Made by a program: the position numbers and the translations under genes. Of a stretch of DNA of 64,000 nucleotides, positions 20,180 through 33,200 are shown one piece after another (position 1 is the stretch's first letter; every line of letters starts with the position of its first letter). A model generated the notes under the pieces. The model ran no database searches. It worked only from the letters and a program-made list of their open reading frames with translations, and was not told the DNA's origin. Source of the stretch: Neostapfia colusana (taxonomy: Eukaryota > Streptophyta > Magnoliopsida > Poales > Poaceae); the NCBI GenBank assembly GCA_030760725.1, contig JASWHV010000005.1, positions 28,467,241-28,531,240 of the forward strand, in the 5' to 3' direction.

Positions 20180-22158
20180 GCCTGGTATCAGAGCTGCATT
20201 GGGGATAGCACAATAATTAAGGACTGTATTACGGAAAAACTTAGGTTTACGGTGAGGATTCGGTAGGTTGCCCAAGTAAGGACTATATTAGCATAGTTAC
20301 TTAAAGTGGCAAGACTAACCTATGTGTTATAATTCTGAATTTTAATTATGTAACGACGCACCTACGCTCTGGTAACAATGGTAAGGAACGCTACCGAAAG
20401 CGGTTCAATTTCAGTTAGCTCCCCTGACGAGGAACGTGGTTCAGGGATAGGTCTCACAGCTTGGTGTGAGACGTTAATATGAAACTGTTGGACACTTCAT
20501 GTTCCTTAGTTCATATGAAACACTGATCCCTAGCGTGCATTAGGCAAGTAAGTGGAGACCCCATCGCGTGGTCACTAATGCGAGTGTGTGTTCGTCTACA
20601 AATAGCCCAGGAGGACATACGCAGTTCTTGCCATCCGCGTGCCCTGCATGACAGTAGGTGGTATCCGTTGGGTTGATAATATTCCCAACCGTGATGACCC
20701 GTTCATGATATAAACGGGTTCCCTGTCGGTGGTGTTGAAACACGATCACGTACCTTGAGATGTGGCTTAACTCAAGGACGGCCGTATGGCAATGATACAG
20801 GCATTTGTATTTACATTCAAATATGGAACTGCCTGAAATAAAAATAACCTTTCAGTGTATCATTATGTTGTGGTCTTCTGCAGGCACTAACCACGTATGT
20901 ATTCCATGTAGTAAACGTGTGCGAGAGACCGGTTAGTGCCACACTGGTGACGTATATGCCGGTATAATCCTCTTAGGATTTTCTTTTTGTGAGGAACGTA
21001 GTACCGACATATTATAGGCATGTGCATGGAAAATAATGATAACAAGGAATTAAAAGCACTAAGTTTCAACATTTAGGACCCTGGTTGGGTAGAAAAATTT
21101 GATAGTTGATTAGTGTAGTTCCAAAGGATTGAAAAACAGAGTGCTCTGTTTTGGGCAGCAAGTTTGCTGAACTTTGACAGAGCATACTCACAGATTATTT
21201 AGCCAATGGAGGTGTGGGATATAGTTCTGGAAAGGTGTTTAAGCACTCCATAACTTTGTTGTAGACTTCCAGAGCTGAATTACACCTTAAGAGGGCTTAA
21301 ATTGCAGAGGGATGTAAACTGTCCAGAACCAGGACAGATTCAAAACACTCTCTGGACTGGTCTGTTTTTCAAGCATAACTTACTATAGAAAAATCTAAAA
21401 TTGTCATATCATACATCTTTAGAAAGGGTAGGAGATGTGTTACATCTTTGTAATTCAAAGTGTCTGTATTTTCAGCACGGAATTCAGTGGAAATATGAGT
21501 TGAAAACAGCAACTTCCCAAAGGAGGTGTTGTTGAAATTCTTCTATAAATTCTGTTAACTTTGAATCACCATAAATTTTTTAACCAGTGCTTATCTGAGG
21601 ACAAATAAATACTCGTTGAAAAGATACTGAAGTTAAATTTAACTATGGTATTCAACTTGGGTCATGAGAATGCGCAGAACCAGATAAAAATCTTGGATAT
21701 GTAGAAACTGGTCATTCTGACAGAGGAATGACAGTTGAACTCATTTGGGAGATTGTTGTACCCTAGGGGGTTTAAGTACTTCCAATGGGGTAGAACATAC
21801 TCATGAGCGGTTATCTTCAACTAGTAAAAGAGTGAGTATATGCCTTACTCAAGTTTCTTTTGCTAGAGGCCATGTTTGTGTCATATTGAAGATAAAAGGG
21901 TGGTATACGTGATGACAAAGCATAGTAACGTCTTGTAGTGACCAAACCTAGTTGTGGTGAGCTTCTAAAGAGGAGGTTCATCAAGTTGGATTTAACTAGC
22001 TTGTATTTGGTCTGGTAATGGTGTAGCTTGTGCAAAGTTATTACATTATCCGTATACGAGAGGTATCGCATGTTTTAATGTCATTATGTTTTACGCCTAT
22101 TTTATTGGACTGCATGCAATATGTTGCGGGATTGATGTTTATTGTCGTATGGTTGCAG
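20180..22158 (+). other. 5' leader of B
   Basis: It begins with the primer site TGGTATCAGAGC at 20183-20194. It has candidate splice donors GTGAGG (20252) and GTAGGT (20263) and runs about 2 kb to GTTGCAG|ATG at 22159. No ORF1-like frame as in E is seen. The 21100-21700 stretch shares wording with the leaders of D (35520-35800) and E (61740-61977). Confidence 0.7.
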
Positions 22159-23380
22159 ATGGTTCGCACTGGGACCATGCACGAGATTGGTGGCTCTAGC
22201 CAGCAGGGAGGCGATGACTCCCAGCCACCTGCCTACGACAGCACCGCGCAGCAGCAACCACCACCGCCGCCTCCACTTACCCTAGCGGATGTGATAGCGG
22301 CACTGGTGGGTGGTCGTGAGGAGCAGACCGACCTGCTCCGCACGATCGTGCAGAATATGTCCCAGGAGGGGGGCGTCAAGAGAGGGGGCCTCGTGAGCCC
22401 CGTGATGTGACGTACTCGGATTTCAAGAGTATGCACCCTCCGGTGTTCACAGAAGCCACAGAACCACTGGAGGCCGACAACTGGCTGCGGACAATCGAGT
22501 CCAAGTTCGGGCTGCTCCAATGTACGGAGCAGCAAAAGACTGTTCGCGGCGCAGCAGCTTCAAGGTGCCGCTGGTGCGTGGTGGGCGAATTATGTCGCCT
22601 CACGTCCGGCTGGCCATGCCGTGGAGTGGTGAGAATTCCGGGAGGCGTTCCGTGCCTATCATATCCCTTCCGGGATAATGAAGAGGAAGTTCCAAGAATT
22701 CTTGGAGCTGAAGCAGGGCGGGAGGAGTGCCCATGACTACTCCCGTGCCTTCAACCATCTGGCGCAATACGCGTCGGATTACGTCTCCACTGAGGAGAAG
22801 AAACGGGAGCACTTCTATCAGGGGTTACACCCCAAAATGAAGACGCATCTCGTCTAATGGGATCGCGGCACCTTCAACGACCTCGTCAATGCCGCGATCA
22901 TGCAAGAAGACGCTCAGCGAGAACTGGCGGCTGAGCAGCGGAAGCGCAGCACTCCACCCAGCAGTGGGGGTGGTGCTCCCCAGAAGTACCGCATGATGTA
23001 TTGGACACCATCCGGACAACAGTGGCATCCACCGGCGCGACCTCAACAGTTCGGGGGTCGTTCTTTTCAGTCACCCCGTTCCGACCGCCGATGCCACCAC
23101 CGCGACCGCAACAACAGAAGCAGGCGGCACCCCGGGTGTTTCCACCACCACAACGCGCCCCGGGTTTCCGTCCGCCGATTAGCGGAGGACCGCCCCGCTA
23201 CACTTGTTTCACGTGTTGCCAGGCGGGCCATTTCGAGAAGCACTGTCCCCAGGGGCAGCAGAGCAGCGGGCAATCCCAGTACCAGGGCGGTTCTCGAGGC
23301 CGACCTCCAGTCAAGAAGGTTGGTCAGCGGACTGGGGGCGTTCGCAACCTCGACAATGAGGACGCCACAGAGGGAGACAA
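22159..23380 (+). pseudogene. gag: gag of B, frameshifted
   Basis: ATG 22159 follows TTGCAG. The first frame (MVRTGTMHEIGG, a proline run, LTLADVIAALVGG) ends at 22410. The capsid continues in another frame from 22407 (FTEATEPLEADNWLRTIESK), then shifts again near 22550, with further stops near 22630 and 22856. The frame 23001-23801 carries a Pro/Gln linker and the zinc knuckle CFTCCQAGHFEKHC (about 23210-23250). At least three frame disruptions make it non-functional. Confidence 0.85.
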
Positions 23381-23799
23381 CGTGCTGGCGGGTACGTTCA
23401 CTCTCAACGATCAAGCCATCATCATATTATTTGATTCTGGTGCAACCTACAATTTAATAAGTGCATCATATGTGGTTAAGCATCAACTGGAAGCTTTTCC
23501 AACCGAGTGTTCTTATATGATCTGCTCGTCGGGAGGAAAGATTTCAGCAACTATGATGGTTCCAAAAGCACCATTGTGCTTAGGTGGGAAGATATATCCC
23601 ACCACTATGATTATTCTTGAGGGACAAAAGATTGATGCAATCTTAGGCATGTCATGGCTGAGCTACCATTGTGCTGTCTTGGAAATTTTATCATGGACGG
23701 TTCACCTCAACTCCCCACTACACCGTCCGCAGTCCCTCATATTAGACAATCCAGTCCGAGAAGTTTTAGCAATCAATAATACTGAAACTCTCAAGTTAT
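23381..23799 (+). pseudogene. Aspartic protease of B
   Basis: It is in frame with the end of gag: GTFTLNDQAIIILFDSGATYNLIS carries the intact catalytic DSG, then KAPLCLGGKIYPTTMIILEGQ and AILGMSWLSYH. The frame closes at TAG about 23799-23801, where sister elements have Glu (LEDIPVV), so one substitution ended the polyprotein. Confidence 0.85.
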
Positions 23800-23801
23800 A
23801 G

Positions 23802-25190
23802 GATATCCCCGTAGTCCGGGAATACCCCGACGTGTTTCTGGATGATCTTCCGGGCATGCCACCGGAGCGGGATGTCGAGTTCAAGAATGAGCTTGCACCC
23901 GGGACTACGCCCATATCACGGAGACCATACAAAATGGCTCCGAACGAGCTGGCTGAACTGAAAGAGTGGCTCAATGACCTGTTGAGTAAAGGTTTCATTA
24001 GGCCGAGTTCCTTGCCTTGGGGATGCTCGGCGCTGTTCATGAAGAAGAAGGATGAAACCTTGAGGCTGTGTGTGGACTACCAGCCGCTCAATGCCGTCAT
24101 CATCAAGAATAGGTACCCACTGCCCCGCATTGACATTTCGTTTGATCAACTTGTGGGTGCAAGTGTGTTTTCCAAGATGGACCTTTGCTTTGGATATCAT
24201 CAAATAAAAATCCGGGCGGAGGATATCCCGAAGATGGCCTTCTTTACGAGATATGGCTTATATTAATATGTCATCATGTCTTTTGGTCTCACTAATGCTC
24301 CGGCACATTTCATGTACCTCATGAACTCGGTGTTCATGCCAGAGCTGGACAAGTTTGTGGTGGTGTTCATTGATGATATCTTGGTTTATTCCAAGACAGA
24401 AGCAGAACACGCCGAACATTTGAGGGTTGCTCTTCAACGCCTAAGGGACCATAAGCTATATGCCAAGTTCAGCAAATGTGAGTTTTGGATCAGCCAAGTG
24501 CCATTTTTGGGACATATTATCTCAGCGGAAGGCATTGCGGTTGACCCAAGCAAAATCGAACAAGTGCTGAAATGGAAAGCTTCCACTTCAGTCCATGAAG
24601 TCAGAAGCTTTCTCCGCTTAGCGGGATACTATCGGAGATTCATCCCAAGCTTCTCCAAGCTTGCTAAGCTGATGACAGAGTTACTGAAAAAGGGAACAAA
24701 ATATGTTTGGAACACGGCGTGTGAAGGAGTGTTCCAAGCATTAGTGAAGCATCTCACAACAGCCCCGGTCTTAGCTCAACCGGATACAACCAAGCCCTTC
24801 GATGTGTATTGTGACGCATCCGGTATTGGGCTTGGCTGCGTGTTGATGCAGGAAGGACGTGTGGTCGCATATGGCTCACGCCAACTTCGGAACCATGAGC
24901 AGCACTATCCGACTCATGATCTTGAGCTTGCTGCTGTTGTATTGGCGCTGAAAATGTGGAGGCACTATCTCTTGGGGAATTTGGTGCATCTCTACATCGA
25001 CCACAAGAGCTTGAAGTACATTTTCACCCAGAAGGAGCTGAATATGAGGCAAAGGAGGTGGTTACAACTAATCAAAGATTATGAGATTGAGATTCATTAC
25101 CACCCTGGCAAGGGGAATGTGGTTGCCGACGCGCTGAGTCGGAAATCACATGTCCATAACCTCACCATTACACAGGTGGAGGAGGAAGAG
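23802..25190 (+). pseudogene. Reverse transcriptase and RNase H of B
   Basis: The frame 23832-24266 has REYPDVFLDDLPGMPPERDVEF, the fingers and LRLCVDYQPLN. A TAA at about 24264 replaces Glu in LYEYLV. The frame from 24276 gives the catalytic FIDDILVYSK (about 24367-24396), WISQVPFLGHIIS, LAGYYRRFIPSF, and RNase H motifs CDASGIGLGCVLMQ, LELAAVVLALKMW and YIDHKSLKY. The usual YTDHK has Ile. Apart from the stop, the domain order and length are normal. Confidence 0.9.
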
Positions 25191-26682
25191 CCGAGTTTAT
25201 ATTTGGTTCCTTATGGATCGCTCTACAACCTTGCCCTCATCCCTACTATTACAGAGGACATCATTGAAGCTCAGAAAGTTGATAAGGGAATGTCACATCT
25301 CCGGAGACGGATAGACAATGGTGAAATCAAATGTTTCCGGAAAGATGATGAGGGGACGATATGGTTCAATGACCGCATAGTCGTACCCCGAGATATGGAG
25401 CTGAGGAAAAAGATTCTTGATGAAGCTCACTTTGTCAAAATAGTCCATTCATCCAGGCAGCGACAAAATGTACCAAGATTTGAAAAAGAAATTTTGGTGG
25501 ACACGGATGAAGCGGGAAGTGGCTAAGTACGTATCCGAGTATGATACATGTAGACGAGTGAAAGCTGATCATATGAGGAAATCAGGGCTGCTGCAACCCC
25601 TAAAAATCCCAGCATGGAAATGGGAAGATGTGAGCATGGATTTCATTTGGTATTGCCCCTGACGTCCAACAAGCATGATTCCATTTGGGTAATCGTTGAT
25701 CGGTTAATCAAGACAGCTCACTTCATCCCAGTGCATACACGTTACAATGCCGGCAAATATGCGGAGCTGTGCGAATATTCTATGTTTATATGGAGTACCC
25801 AAGACCATAGTCTCCGATCGAGGTGCATTATTTGTGTCTCGCTTTTGGGAGCAGTTGCACGCTGCAATGGATACTAAGTTGATTAGAAGCTCCGCCTATC
25901 GCCCTCAGACAGATGGCCAAACAGAGAGGGTGAATCAAGTGCTGGAAGACATGTTGAGAGCATGTGCCATCCACCACGGTAGGAACTGGGATAATCACCT
26001 ACCATTGGCGGAATTCTCGTACAATAACGGCTATCAGGCGAGTATCAAGATGGCACCCTATGAAGCTCTCTACGGTCGCAAATGCGGCACCCCATTAAAC
26101 TGGTGCGAGTCCGGTGAAAGGGTCACATTCGGGGTTGATGTGTTGAATGACGCCGAAGAGCGCGTTCGGATGATTCAATCCATCTTGAAGGCCGCTCAAT
26201 CCCGGCAGAAAAGCTACGCTGATAAGAGGCGTAGACCGCTGGACTTTGACGTCGGAGAGCACGTGTACCTCCGTGTGTCTCCGATGAAGGGTGTTCACCG
26301 GTTCGGTGTGAAGGGGAAGCTCGCTCCCCATTTCATTGGACCCTATGCTATCACCGAGAAGTGCGGACCAGCAGCGTATAGGCTGGAGCTACCGGCATCT
26401 CTTGCTGGTGTTCACGACGTTTTCCATGTTTCACAACTGTGAAAATGTCTGAAGCATACAGCCACTGTTCCTACCGAAGACATCGGCGAGTTACAACTGG
26501 ATTTGACATATAATGAATATCCGGTGGCAATTATTGATGAGAAAGCCCGGACCACGCGTAGCCGAACGTTGTGGTTCTACAAGATACTCTGGAGTAATCA
26601 CACCGCCAAAGAAGCGACGTGGGAGAGCGAGGAATTCCTTCGCTCAAATTACACGGAGTTCATGGCGTCTCAGGACGGGTGA
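25191..26682 (+). pseudogene. Integrase and chromodomain-like tail of B, frameshifted
   Basis: The HHCC region is broken by a shift near 25440 (VHSSRQRQ). The frame from 25468 gives the CXXC half (CRRVKADHM), ending at a TGA near 25660. The core resumes in 25614-25877 and 25747-26442 with SDRGALF and DGQTERVNQ in D-35-E spacing. A TGA at about 26440 replaces Arg in QLRKCLK. Beyond it the frame encodes AIIDEKARTTRSRTLWFYKIL and SNHTAKEATWESEEF, a complete chromodomain-like module, ending at TGA 26680-26682. Confidence 0.85.
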
Positions 26683-26713
26683 GTTCCTATTACATCGCTG
26701 TCTCTTCTTTTGT

Positions 26714-26744
26714 AATCTCGGGACGAGATTCTTTTAAGGGGGGG
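26714..26744 (+). other. Inverted repeat and polypurine tract of B
   Basis: AATCTCG-GGA-CGAGATT (26714-26730) is a perfect 7-bp inverted repeat. AAGGGGGGG (26736-26744) directly abuts the 3' LTR start TGTAAAAGCCC at 26745. Confidence 0.8.
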
Positions 26745-28857
26745 TGTAAAAGCCCAAGAAAAAGGGACTTGCAAAAATTTTTCATCACCTCACAACACCA
26801 CAGCTTTTGTTGTGGATATCTTGTGAAGAATTGTGAAGAGCAAGTAACCTCCATCAAAAGGGAGATTAGAGGGGAAAGCCTAACTTTCACAAAGTAGGAT
26901 TTCTACACATGAACATGCAAGGTTGAGCTCACCCTAGACCTTAAATAGTCTTGGGAAGGCTCAGGCCAAATTTCAGGCAAATCCAACACTTTTTGAGGCA
27001 CTTTTGAAGACAATTAAAAAAGGGGCCAATTTGAATGTAAATTCAAATTGCAGCAACTTTCATCACTTGAATTCAAAAGTTGGCTTCATATTCAAACTCA
27101 GCACATTTTTTTCTGAGTTAGTCCACAAATTTTCATCCCCATTGGAGTTCATCTTGTCGGAAGCTAAATTTGCAATAATTCAAAACTGAATTTGAATTTC
27201 AGTTTAAATATGAAGCAAACTTGGCCAAACAAATTTCAAATATGAGAACTCAAATTCAAACTGTGACTTGGTGGCAAAGTCTATCATTCAATGTTTAGTG
27301 GCTGGGATATTTGCAGCAGAAGGGGGAGAAAGAATTAGAGAGGAGAAGAGGGCCCACTGGTCAGCAGACTTAACACAGAAGCATCCTCAGCCGATTTTCT
27401 CTCGACCGAGCACGCGCGCCAGCCAGCCACGGCGTCGGCGCCCGACCACCTCAGCCGGCCAGTTCCTGCTTCGGCGTGGGAGGTGGCACAGCAGGTGTCG
27501 CACCCTCCACCGCCCTCAGTGGCCTATAAAAGGCACGAAACCGCCGGCGAGCTCCTGTTTTCGTGAATCTCAGCAACCAGCCGCCAAATCGCCCGAGGTC
27601 TGATCGCTCGCCACCCGAGCTGTGATCATCCTCCGCCCGCGACGTCCATAGGAAAGCAGAGCACTAGCTTGTCCTCGAGACCACCGCGCAAACCGTTCCA
27701 AGGTTCGACCTTTGTGCGCGGAGAATTTTCCAGTTTAGGGCGGGGAGCTCATTTCGGGACCCGATTTGGTTTAGAAGAAATTCGGGACAATCATCGGGTG
27801 AGAGGTCGAACGGAGCTGTGAGATAGCATCTAGAGGTTCTTTCGCCCTTTCTCGATCAAAAACCGGAAGGAAACCACCGCCGGAACCCTAGGTTCACCAT
27901 AGAACAGTTTGGCGGAAGAGGGGGTCGCCGGTGAGGTCTGGAATTCCGGCTGTTTAGGTCCCGACCAAGGTCATGCCGGGTTACCTGAGGTCCCCCTGAA
28001 CGTGGTGACGCGATTAGCGCGCGAAGGAGGTGGTCTGGAGGGCGGGAACACGTTGCCGAGGTGGCACAGAGACATAGCGCTCGTCGCCGGCGAGCTACGC
28101 CGGTTATCCGATGGTGGCATGATGTGCAACGTGTTCAGCGCCAAAAATTATGTGGGGCGGAAAGTCTCACCGTCGCCGGCGAGATAGATCGCCGGGAACG
28201 CCGACCTCGCCGGAGCTCCGGCGGCTCAGGGCGGGGGCGTCGGGAGGAAGACGAAGGCATGGGTCCCACATGCCAGCTGCTGTGTTAATCGCGCGCGAGC
28301 GCGCGGTTAGTTCAAATTAAATGGGTGGGTCCCGCTGTCAGCCTCAGATTAAGCGCGGGAAAGGATTTTCTGTAGGGAAATAATTCAGGGTTTAGCCCAA
28401 AACTTTAGAAATTCATAACTTTGGCTAGGAAGCTCCAAATTCAGTGAACCAAATTTTGCTGAACTCAGAATTGTGAGTACTTTCCAGCAATACCAATTTC
28501 AGCTCATGAAACTAAATAGTTTTCCAGAATTGATCCCCTAAATTTTAAACTGTTAGGAATTTTATCTGGAGAATTACTTTATGAAAAATTCTGAAATTTG
28601 GCTGAGAGGTTCACTGGAAAATCCTGGAGTTACAGTAAAAGTTTCAGACACATCCAAGTTCATTTAGTCCCCCTAATGTTGTGATTAAGAGGACTGCGCT
28701 GAGAAAATAGAAAAATGTACAGAAACATTTTTCAGATTTCCTCAAATCTTTTTTAGGGCACAACTTCCTCTAGAATTCTTCAAATGACATGAAACCAATT
28801 CCATTAGAACCATCTTAAATTCTAGTTTCCAGAAAGTAATGGTTGGAGCCATGAAAA
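26745..28857 (+). repeat. 3' LTR of B, first part
   Basis: It matches 16440-18497 of the 5' LTR and stops at GGAGCCATGAAAA, where the 5' copy continues CCTATGGAATTCC. GAAAA (28853-28857) is duplicated at 50696-50700 on the far side of C. Confidence 0.9.
28853..28857 (+). repeat. Left TSD of C (GAAAA)
   Basis: Exact five-base match to 50696-50700. The B LTR sequence resumes after the right copy, so a single insertion of C explains the interruption. Confidence 0.85.
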
Positions 28858-29015
28858 TGTGACACCCTCATTTTTGGTTTCTGCATTTATTCATGTTTCA
28901 TGTAGAGAAAACATTTTAAAAGAAGTGGGAACAGAGAAAGAATAAAAAAGATAGCCAAAAAGAGCAAAATCCAGTTCACCAAGAGCGCCGAAGACAACTC
29001 CTGCGGCCCGCTGGC

Positions 29016-29559
29016 CACGTGGCACCTTCGGGGCTTATTTCCGCAAGGGGGGGAGAGGTCCGACCCCATGGGACACGTGTTGCCCCCGCAGCTAGCCTCT
29101 GCGGAGAAGCAAGGCCAGCCACAGGACACGTGTCACCATCGGAGCTAGTCACCGCGGAAATCAGAGGACCAGTCGTGCGGGATACGTGTCGATCTCGGAG
29201 CTCACCTCCGAGAGGTCCGGTTCTCTTGGACACGTGTCGCCACCGGAGCTTACCTCCGGGAGGTCCGTCACTGTTGGACACGTGTCAACCTCGGAGCTCG
29301 TCTCTGAGAAGAATGGAAGTCTGGCGCTGTTAGGACACGTGGAACACCCGGAGCCACCTCCGAAGAGAGGGAAGGTCCAGCACTGACACGTGGCATGCGC
29401 GGAGCCACCTCCAAATAGAGAGGAGGTCCCGACCGCCAGGATACATGGCGCACGCAGAGCTCACCTCCGAAGGAGAGGGAGGTCTCGCTCGCTTGACACG
29501 CGGCACAACCTTAACTCGTCCCTGCGGAAAGGGGGAGACCAGGCCCCGGTGGACACGTG
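29016..29559 (+). repeat. CACGTG repeat array in C's 5' LTR
   Basis: CACGTG at 29016, 29074, 29127, 29231, 29279, 29336, 29387 and 29554; TACGTG stands in the place of one unit near 29193. The 29231-29279 spacing is 48 as in I. There are fewer and more diverged units than in I. Confidence 0.75.
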
Positions 29560-29771
29560 GAGGTTCTGGAGCTCATCACCGCAGAAGTAACGAGTTCTGG
29601 AGCGGTTTTGGCTTCTGTACGCGTGGGAATACCGGTACGGGAGGAAACCGACATGAATTCCACAATGTTACCTCACCAAATCAACTAAAGATAAGTTGTT
29701 AAGATTCAACGACAATCTGAATAGGACTCTTATTCAAAATACAATCAGATTAGGACTCTTCTTCTCCTGAT

Positions 29772-29779
29772 TATAAATA
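29772..29779 (+). promoter_or_regulatory. TATA box of C's 5' LTR
   Basis: TATAAATA, about 210 bp downstream of the last CACGTG and about 190 bp upstream of the LTR splice donor. Confidence 0.65.
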
Positions 29780-29966
29780 GAACCCAGAATCTCTGGTCGA
29801 AACCACGAACTTCTTTTCCAACTCCTGAGCCGATGACTTAAAGCCCTAGCCCCAGCTCGCCGAGTAAACCCTTCGTCGTAATACGGTCGAGAGAGAGATC
29901 GCCGGAAGAGAGCCTCAACGCTCTGTCTTGCTAAGAGAAGGACCCCGAGACCAAGAAGAGCGTAAG

Positions 29967-30282
29967 GTAGGTCTCCAATACTACCTTACGACATCATCGC
30001 GTTTTCTTTGCATCTGTTCTTTGATTCCTTTTGAACAGAAGCTTTTCGTGGACAGATCACGTGTTGATCGGTCTGATCTAGAGTCAAGATCATCGAAACA
30101 TCCACATTTGATCCGAACACCCCTGTTCATCATAAAACCCATGCAAACCATGCAAGAACACATACAAACTGATCTAATAAAAACTGATCATCGGATAGCA
30201 TGCATATGCATCATCGCGTATAGTTAAATTTTGTGCATAATATTGATTGTTTTGAATCTTGTATGTGCATGATCGCGTATAG
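29967..30282 (+). other. LTR intron 1 of C (GT-AG, 316 bp)
   Basis: GTAAG|GTAGGT at the 5' side and CGTATAG at the 3' side. The exon 2 text after it (AAGGACAAGCTCA) is the text that directly follows exon 1 in A's 3' LTR at 8106/8107. Confidence 0.65.
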
Positions 30283-33200
30283 AAGGACAAGCTCAGGGAG
30301 CCGTTTGCGACGAGCTGCCACAACAAGGTTTCGAGACCCAAGAGCAACTGGAACCGCAAGAACAAGGCAAGTGCCCCTTGACCATATTGATCCTATGTTT
30401 TGGGAAACTGTTTTGTTTTGCGAAAAGGTGTGTTTGCTGAGTTAAATATGATGGGAAACCCTTTTATAGGAGTTTATTAGTTTTGGTTAAACCACCCTTG
30501 TCGCCAGGGAAGTTTATGAGTCAGGTATGGTTTTTATTTATGCTTCGCTGAATCCATGGGATTAGGGAGCGAGATGGATGTGTCTAGCTAACTGCACTCG
30601 TAAGATTTATGAGGAACTGAGGTTGTTAATGAACATGGTGTAAAACCCCCAAAAGTGGTAGCAAGAAAATTCAGCTCATAAACACTTAGGAAAAAGGGGG
30701 AGATTAAAACTTTGAATTTTAATGGTGTAAGTTCAAAGTGAGAGTTTAGACTTCCCAAAACTTCCAAACATGGAGATCTAAATTCATAACTTGGATCTTC
30801 ATAGCCCAAATATTCACCCTTCCAAATTTCAGCTCATTTGGAGGAGTTTTCATATTTGTTTGGGATTAAAAGGAAGAGCCCTCTAATCTGAATTTCAAAT
30901 TCAGTTTCAAATTCCAATTCCCTCAATTTGAAAATTGGGTTTCACAATTTTGTTCTCCACCTCTGAATGAGAAGCCATGCCAAAAATTGGAAATTTTGGA
31001 GCTGGTTTGCTATATTTTTGAGGCAATACAAAATGGAGAATTCAAACTCCTTTTCAAATTCAAATGATCAAACCCCATTCAAATTCTACACCAGAATTCA
31101 AACCATTTGAATTCTGCAAATTCAAACTTAACTTTGGGATGAAGTAAAGCCTTTAATGTTGAGTTGCTGGAGGGAAAATTATCAGAAAAGTTTGAATAAA
31201 CAAAGGGGGAAGTGGGGCCCAGTGGTCAGTTTCACAGCAGAGCAACCGCCTTAGCTTCATTCGGTCGAACAGCGGGAGCACGACAGCTCCCGGTTGAACC
31301 CGCACCCGAGGGAGAGCCCGCACCACCTCCTGCTGCCTCGGTGGCTCGGTTGGATCACGGCAAGGGCTGCGCTGGAGCTGTTTCACTTCTTCCCCTGTTA
31401 TAACCCGCACCTCCGCCGTTTCTTTCACCCAGAACACCGCCGCCATTCCTCCAGATCATGCCGCAGCTACTGAGCTCGGTTGCTCGAGCGCCCCACAGCG
31501 GAAAGATGCGCCCACCAGTGCTCTAGCCATCCAGCACCTCTCCTGTCCTGTCCCGAGCGTGATTGCTCCAGAAATTGGCAAAATAGCCTTGATCCTCGGG
31601 TGAACGGGGAAGAACCGAGGGAGGTCACCATGGACAGCTCACACCGAGCAAGATCACGGCAAAACATGTCAGCCCCTCGGTGCGTCCTCGACCGCAGCTG
31701 CTCGAGCCCAAAGCTCAGCCCTGGACATTGATCACAGCAGAAGAATTCCGGGTTTTTCTCCCGGACGGTACAAACTGACCCAAGGTAGGAAATTGCCAAA
31801 TTCGTCGTTAATTCGTGTTCTCGTTGATTAAAACTGTACACGAAGCTTCCTAACTACTTGGCGCACTTCCTCCCTCGATTTTAGACCTAGACATGGGGTG
31901 TAGAAGGAGAATTTCCACGTCTTGATCATGGCGCACCGCCAGACCGCCTCGGGCGCACGGTGCCGATGGGGTTCCGGTGATCCTCAATCAATTTAGACCC
32001 CATGTAGAGCTTCTACTCCCTCCACTGGTGCTCTAGAGCCCGAGAACTGATCATTTGGTGGAGGTATGAGGGCCCCCGATTGCACCGGAGTGCAAAACAT
32101 TGCTGTCGCCGGTGCGCGGTGGTTTCCGGTGGACTACGGCCGCCGGCGACCCACCCAAAGTGCTCAGCGCTGTTAAATATGGGGGAGCGGCGAGTTTGAC
32201 GAAGTTTAGACCACGGGGACCCGTCCTGGCGAGCCTCGCCGGCGTGCGCCGCCGCGGGAGGAGCGGGCAGCGCGAGGAAGACGAAGGAGGGCCGGGTCCC
32301 ACCGGTCAGCCTCCGTATGCGCATGGGGATCGGCTTGTGGCGCCGAATCTGGTGCGGCTGCACGTGAATAACCGCGTAGCCCCCGGTGTTGCCGAAATCT
32401 CACTGGTCCGATTTAAAACAGTGGGCCCAGCCCAATTATTTGAAGTTTCTATTAGAGAAATAATTCCTGGAATTAGCTGATCTTTGCAAGCCCATAACTT
32501 TGTGTAGAAAACTCCAAAAATAGTGGGACCAATTTTGTTGGAATCCTCGTGAGTACTTCACAGAGAAACCAATTTCAGTCTATGAAAATGCCCAGGAATT
32601 TCTGTAGAATTGTTTTTAATAAATCCTTTAGGAATTTATTACAGGAGCAATTCTTTATCAAATAGTCCCAAATTTGGGCAGAAAATCCTTTCCATAGTTA
32701 CTGATCTCCAGTAAAAATTTGGGCTTCATTGGAGTTCATTTTCTAGGCTAAACTACCTTCCCAATTTCAGCCTTTATTTGGAAATTCAAATTTAAACAGA
32801 AGCTTTTTCAGAACTCCTGTCCAACTTCAAAAATTCATATCTCTCTGATGGTAGAACCATGGAGACTTACCCTAATCAGATCTTCCATTTCTAGCTATGT
32901 CAAAGCTCCTGATTTGGGCTCAAAATTCAGAGAAGCATTGTAATTGTAGGAATTTTAAAGACTACATTATGCAATGAAATATCTCCCAATTAGGCTCAAA
33001 TCATCCTTAGAGAGTCTAGTATCCTCTATAAAAATCCCAAAGCCAATTAAGGATCCTAAATAGCAGTAGCTATGAATAGTAGTTCAATTCTTATAAATCC
33101 TTGATACTTATACATCTATTTTGCTACGTTTCATTTAGTGACCGAAGTTGAGGATACACCGGAGCCCTTGGACGTCCTCCCACCAGAAGCTGACTTCCCC

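Larger units (their letters stand above)
28858..30638 (+). repeat. 5' LTR of C, part before D
   Basis: It starts TGTGACACCCTC and contains the CACGTG array, TATAAATA (29772-29779), exon 1 ending GCGTAAG (29966), intron 1 (29967-30282), exon 2 (30283-30366) and the beginning of intron 2. It is interrupted after CATGG at 30638. Confidence 0.9.

Noticed and set aside
30233..30445. Arg/Thr-rich open frame beginning near the LTR intron 1 acceptor (also at 3036, 7979)
   Set aside because: It crosses the intron boundary and both splice signals; the alternative frame of the same bases continues across intron 2 with a shared stop, which fits better.
31153..31446. Paired open frames at 31153-31446 and 41330-41623, minus strand
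   Set aside because: The same LTR position twice; similarity reflects LTR identity, and the frame is antisense to the TATA/exon layout with no domain.
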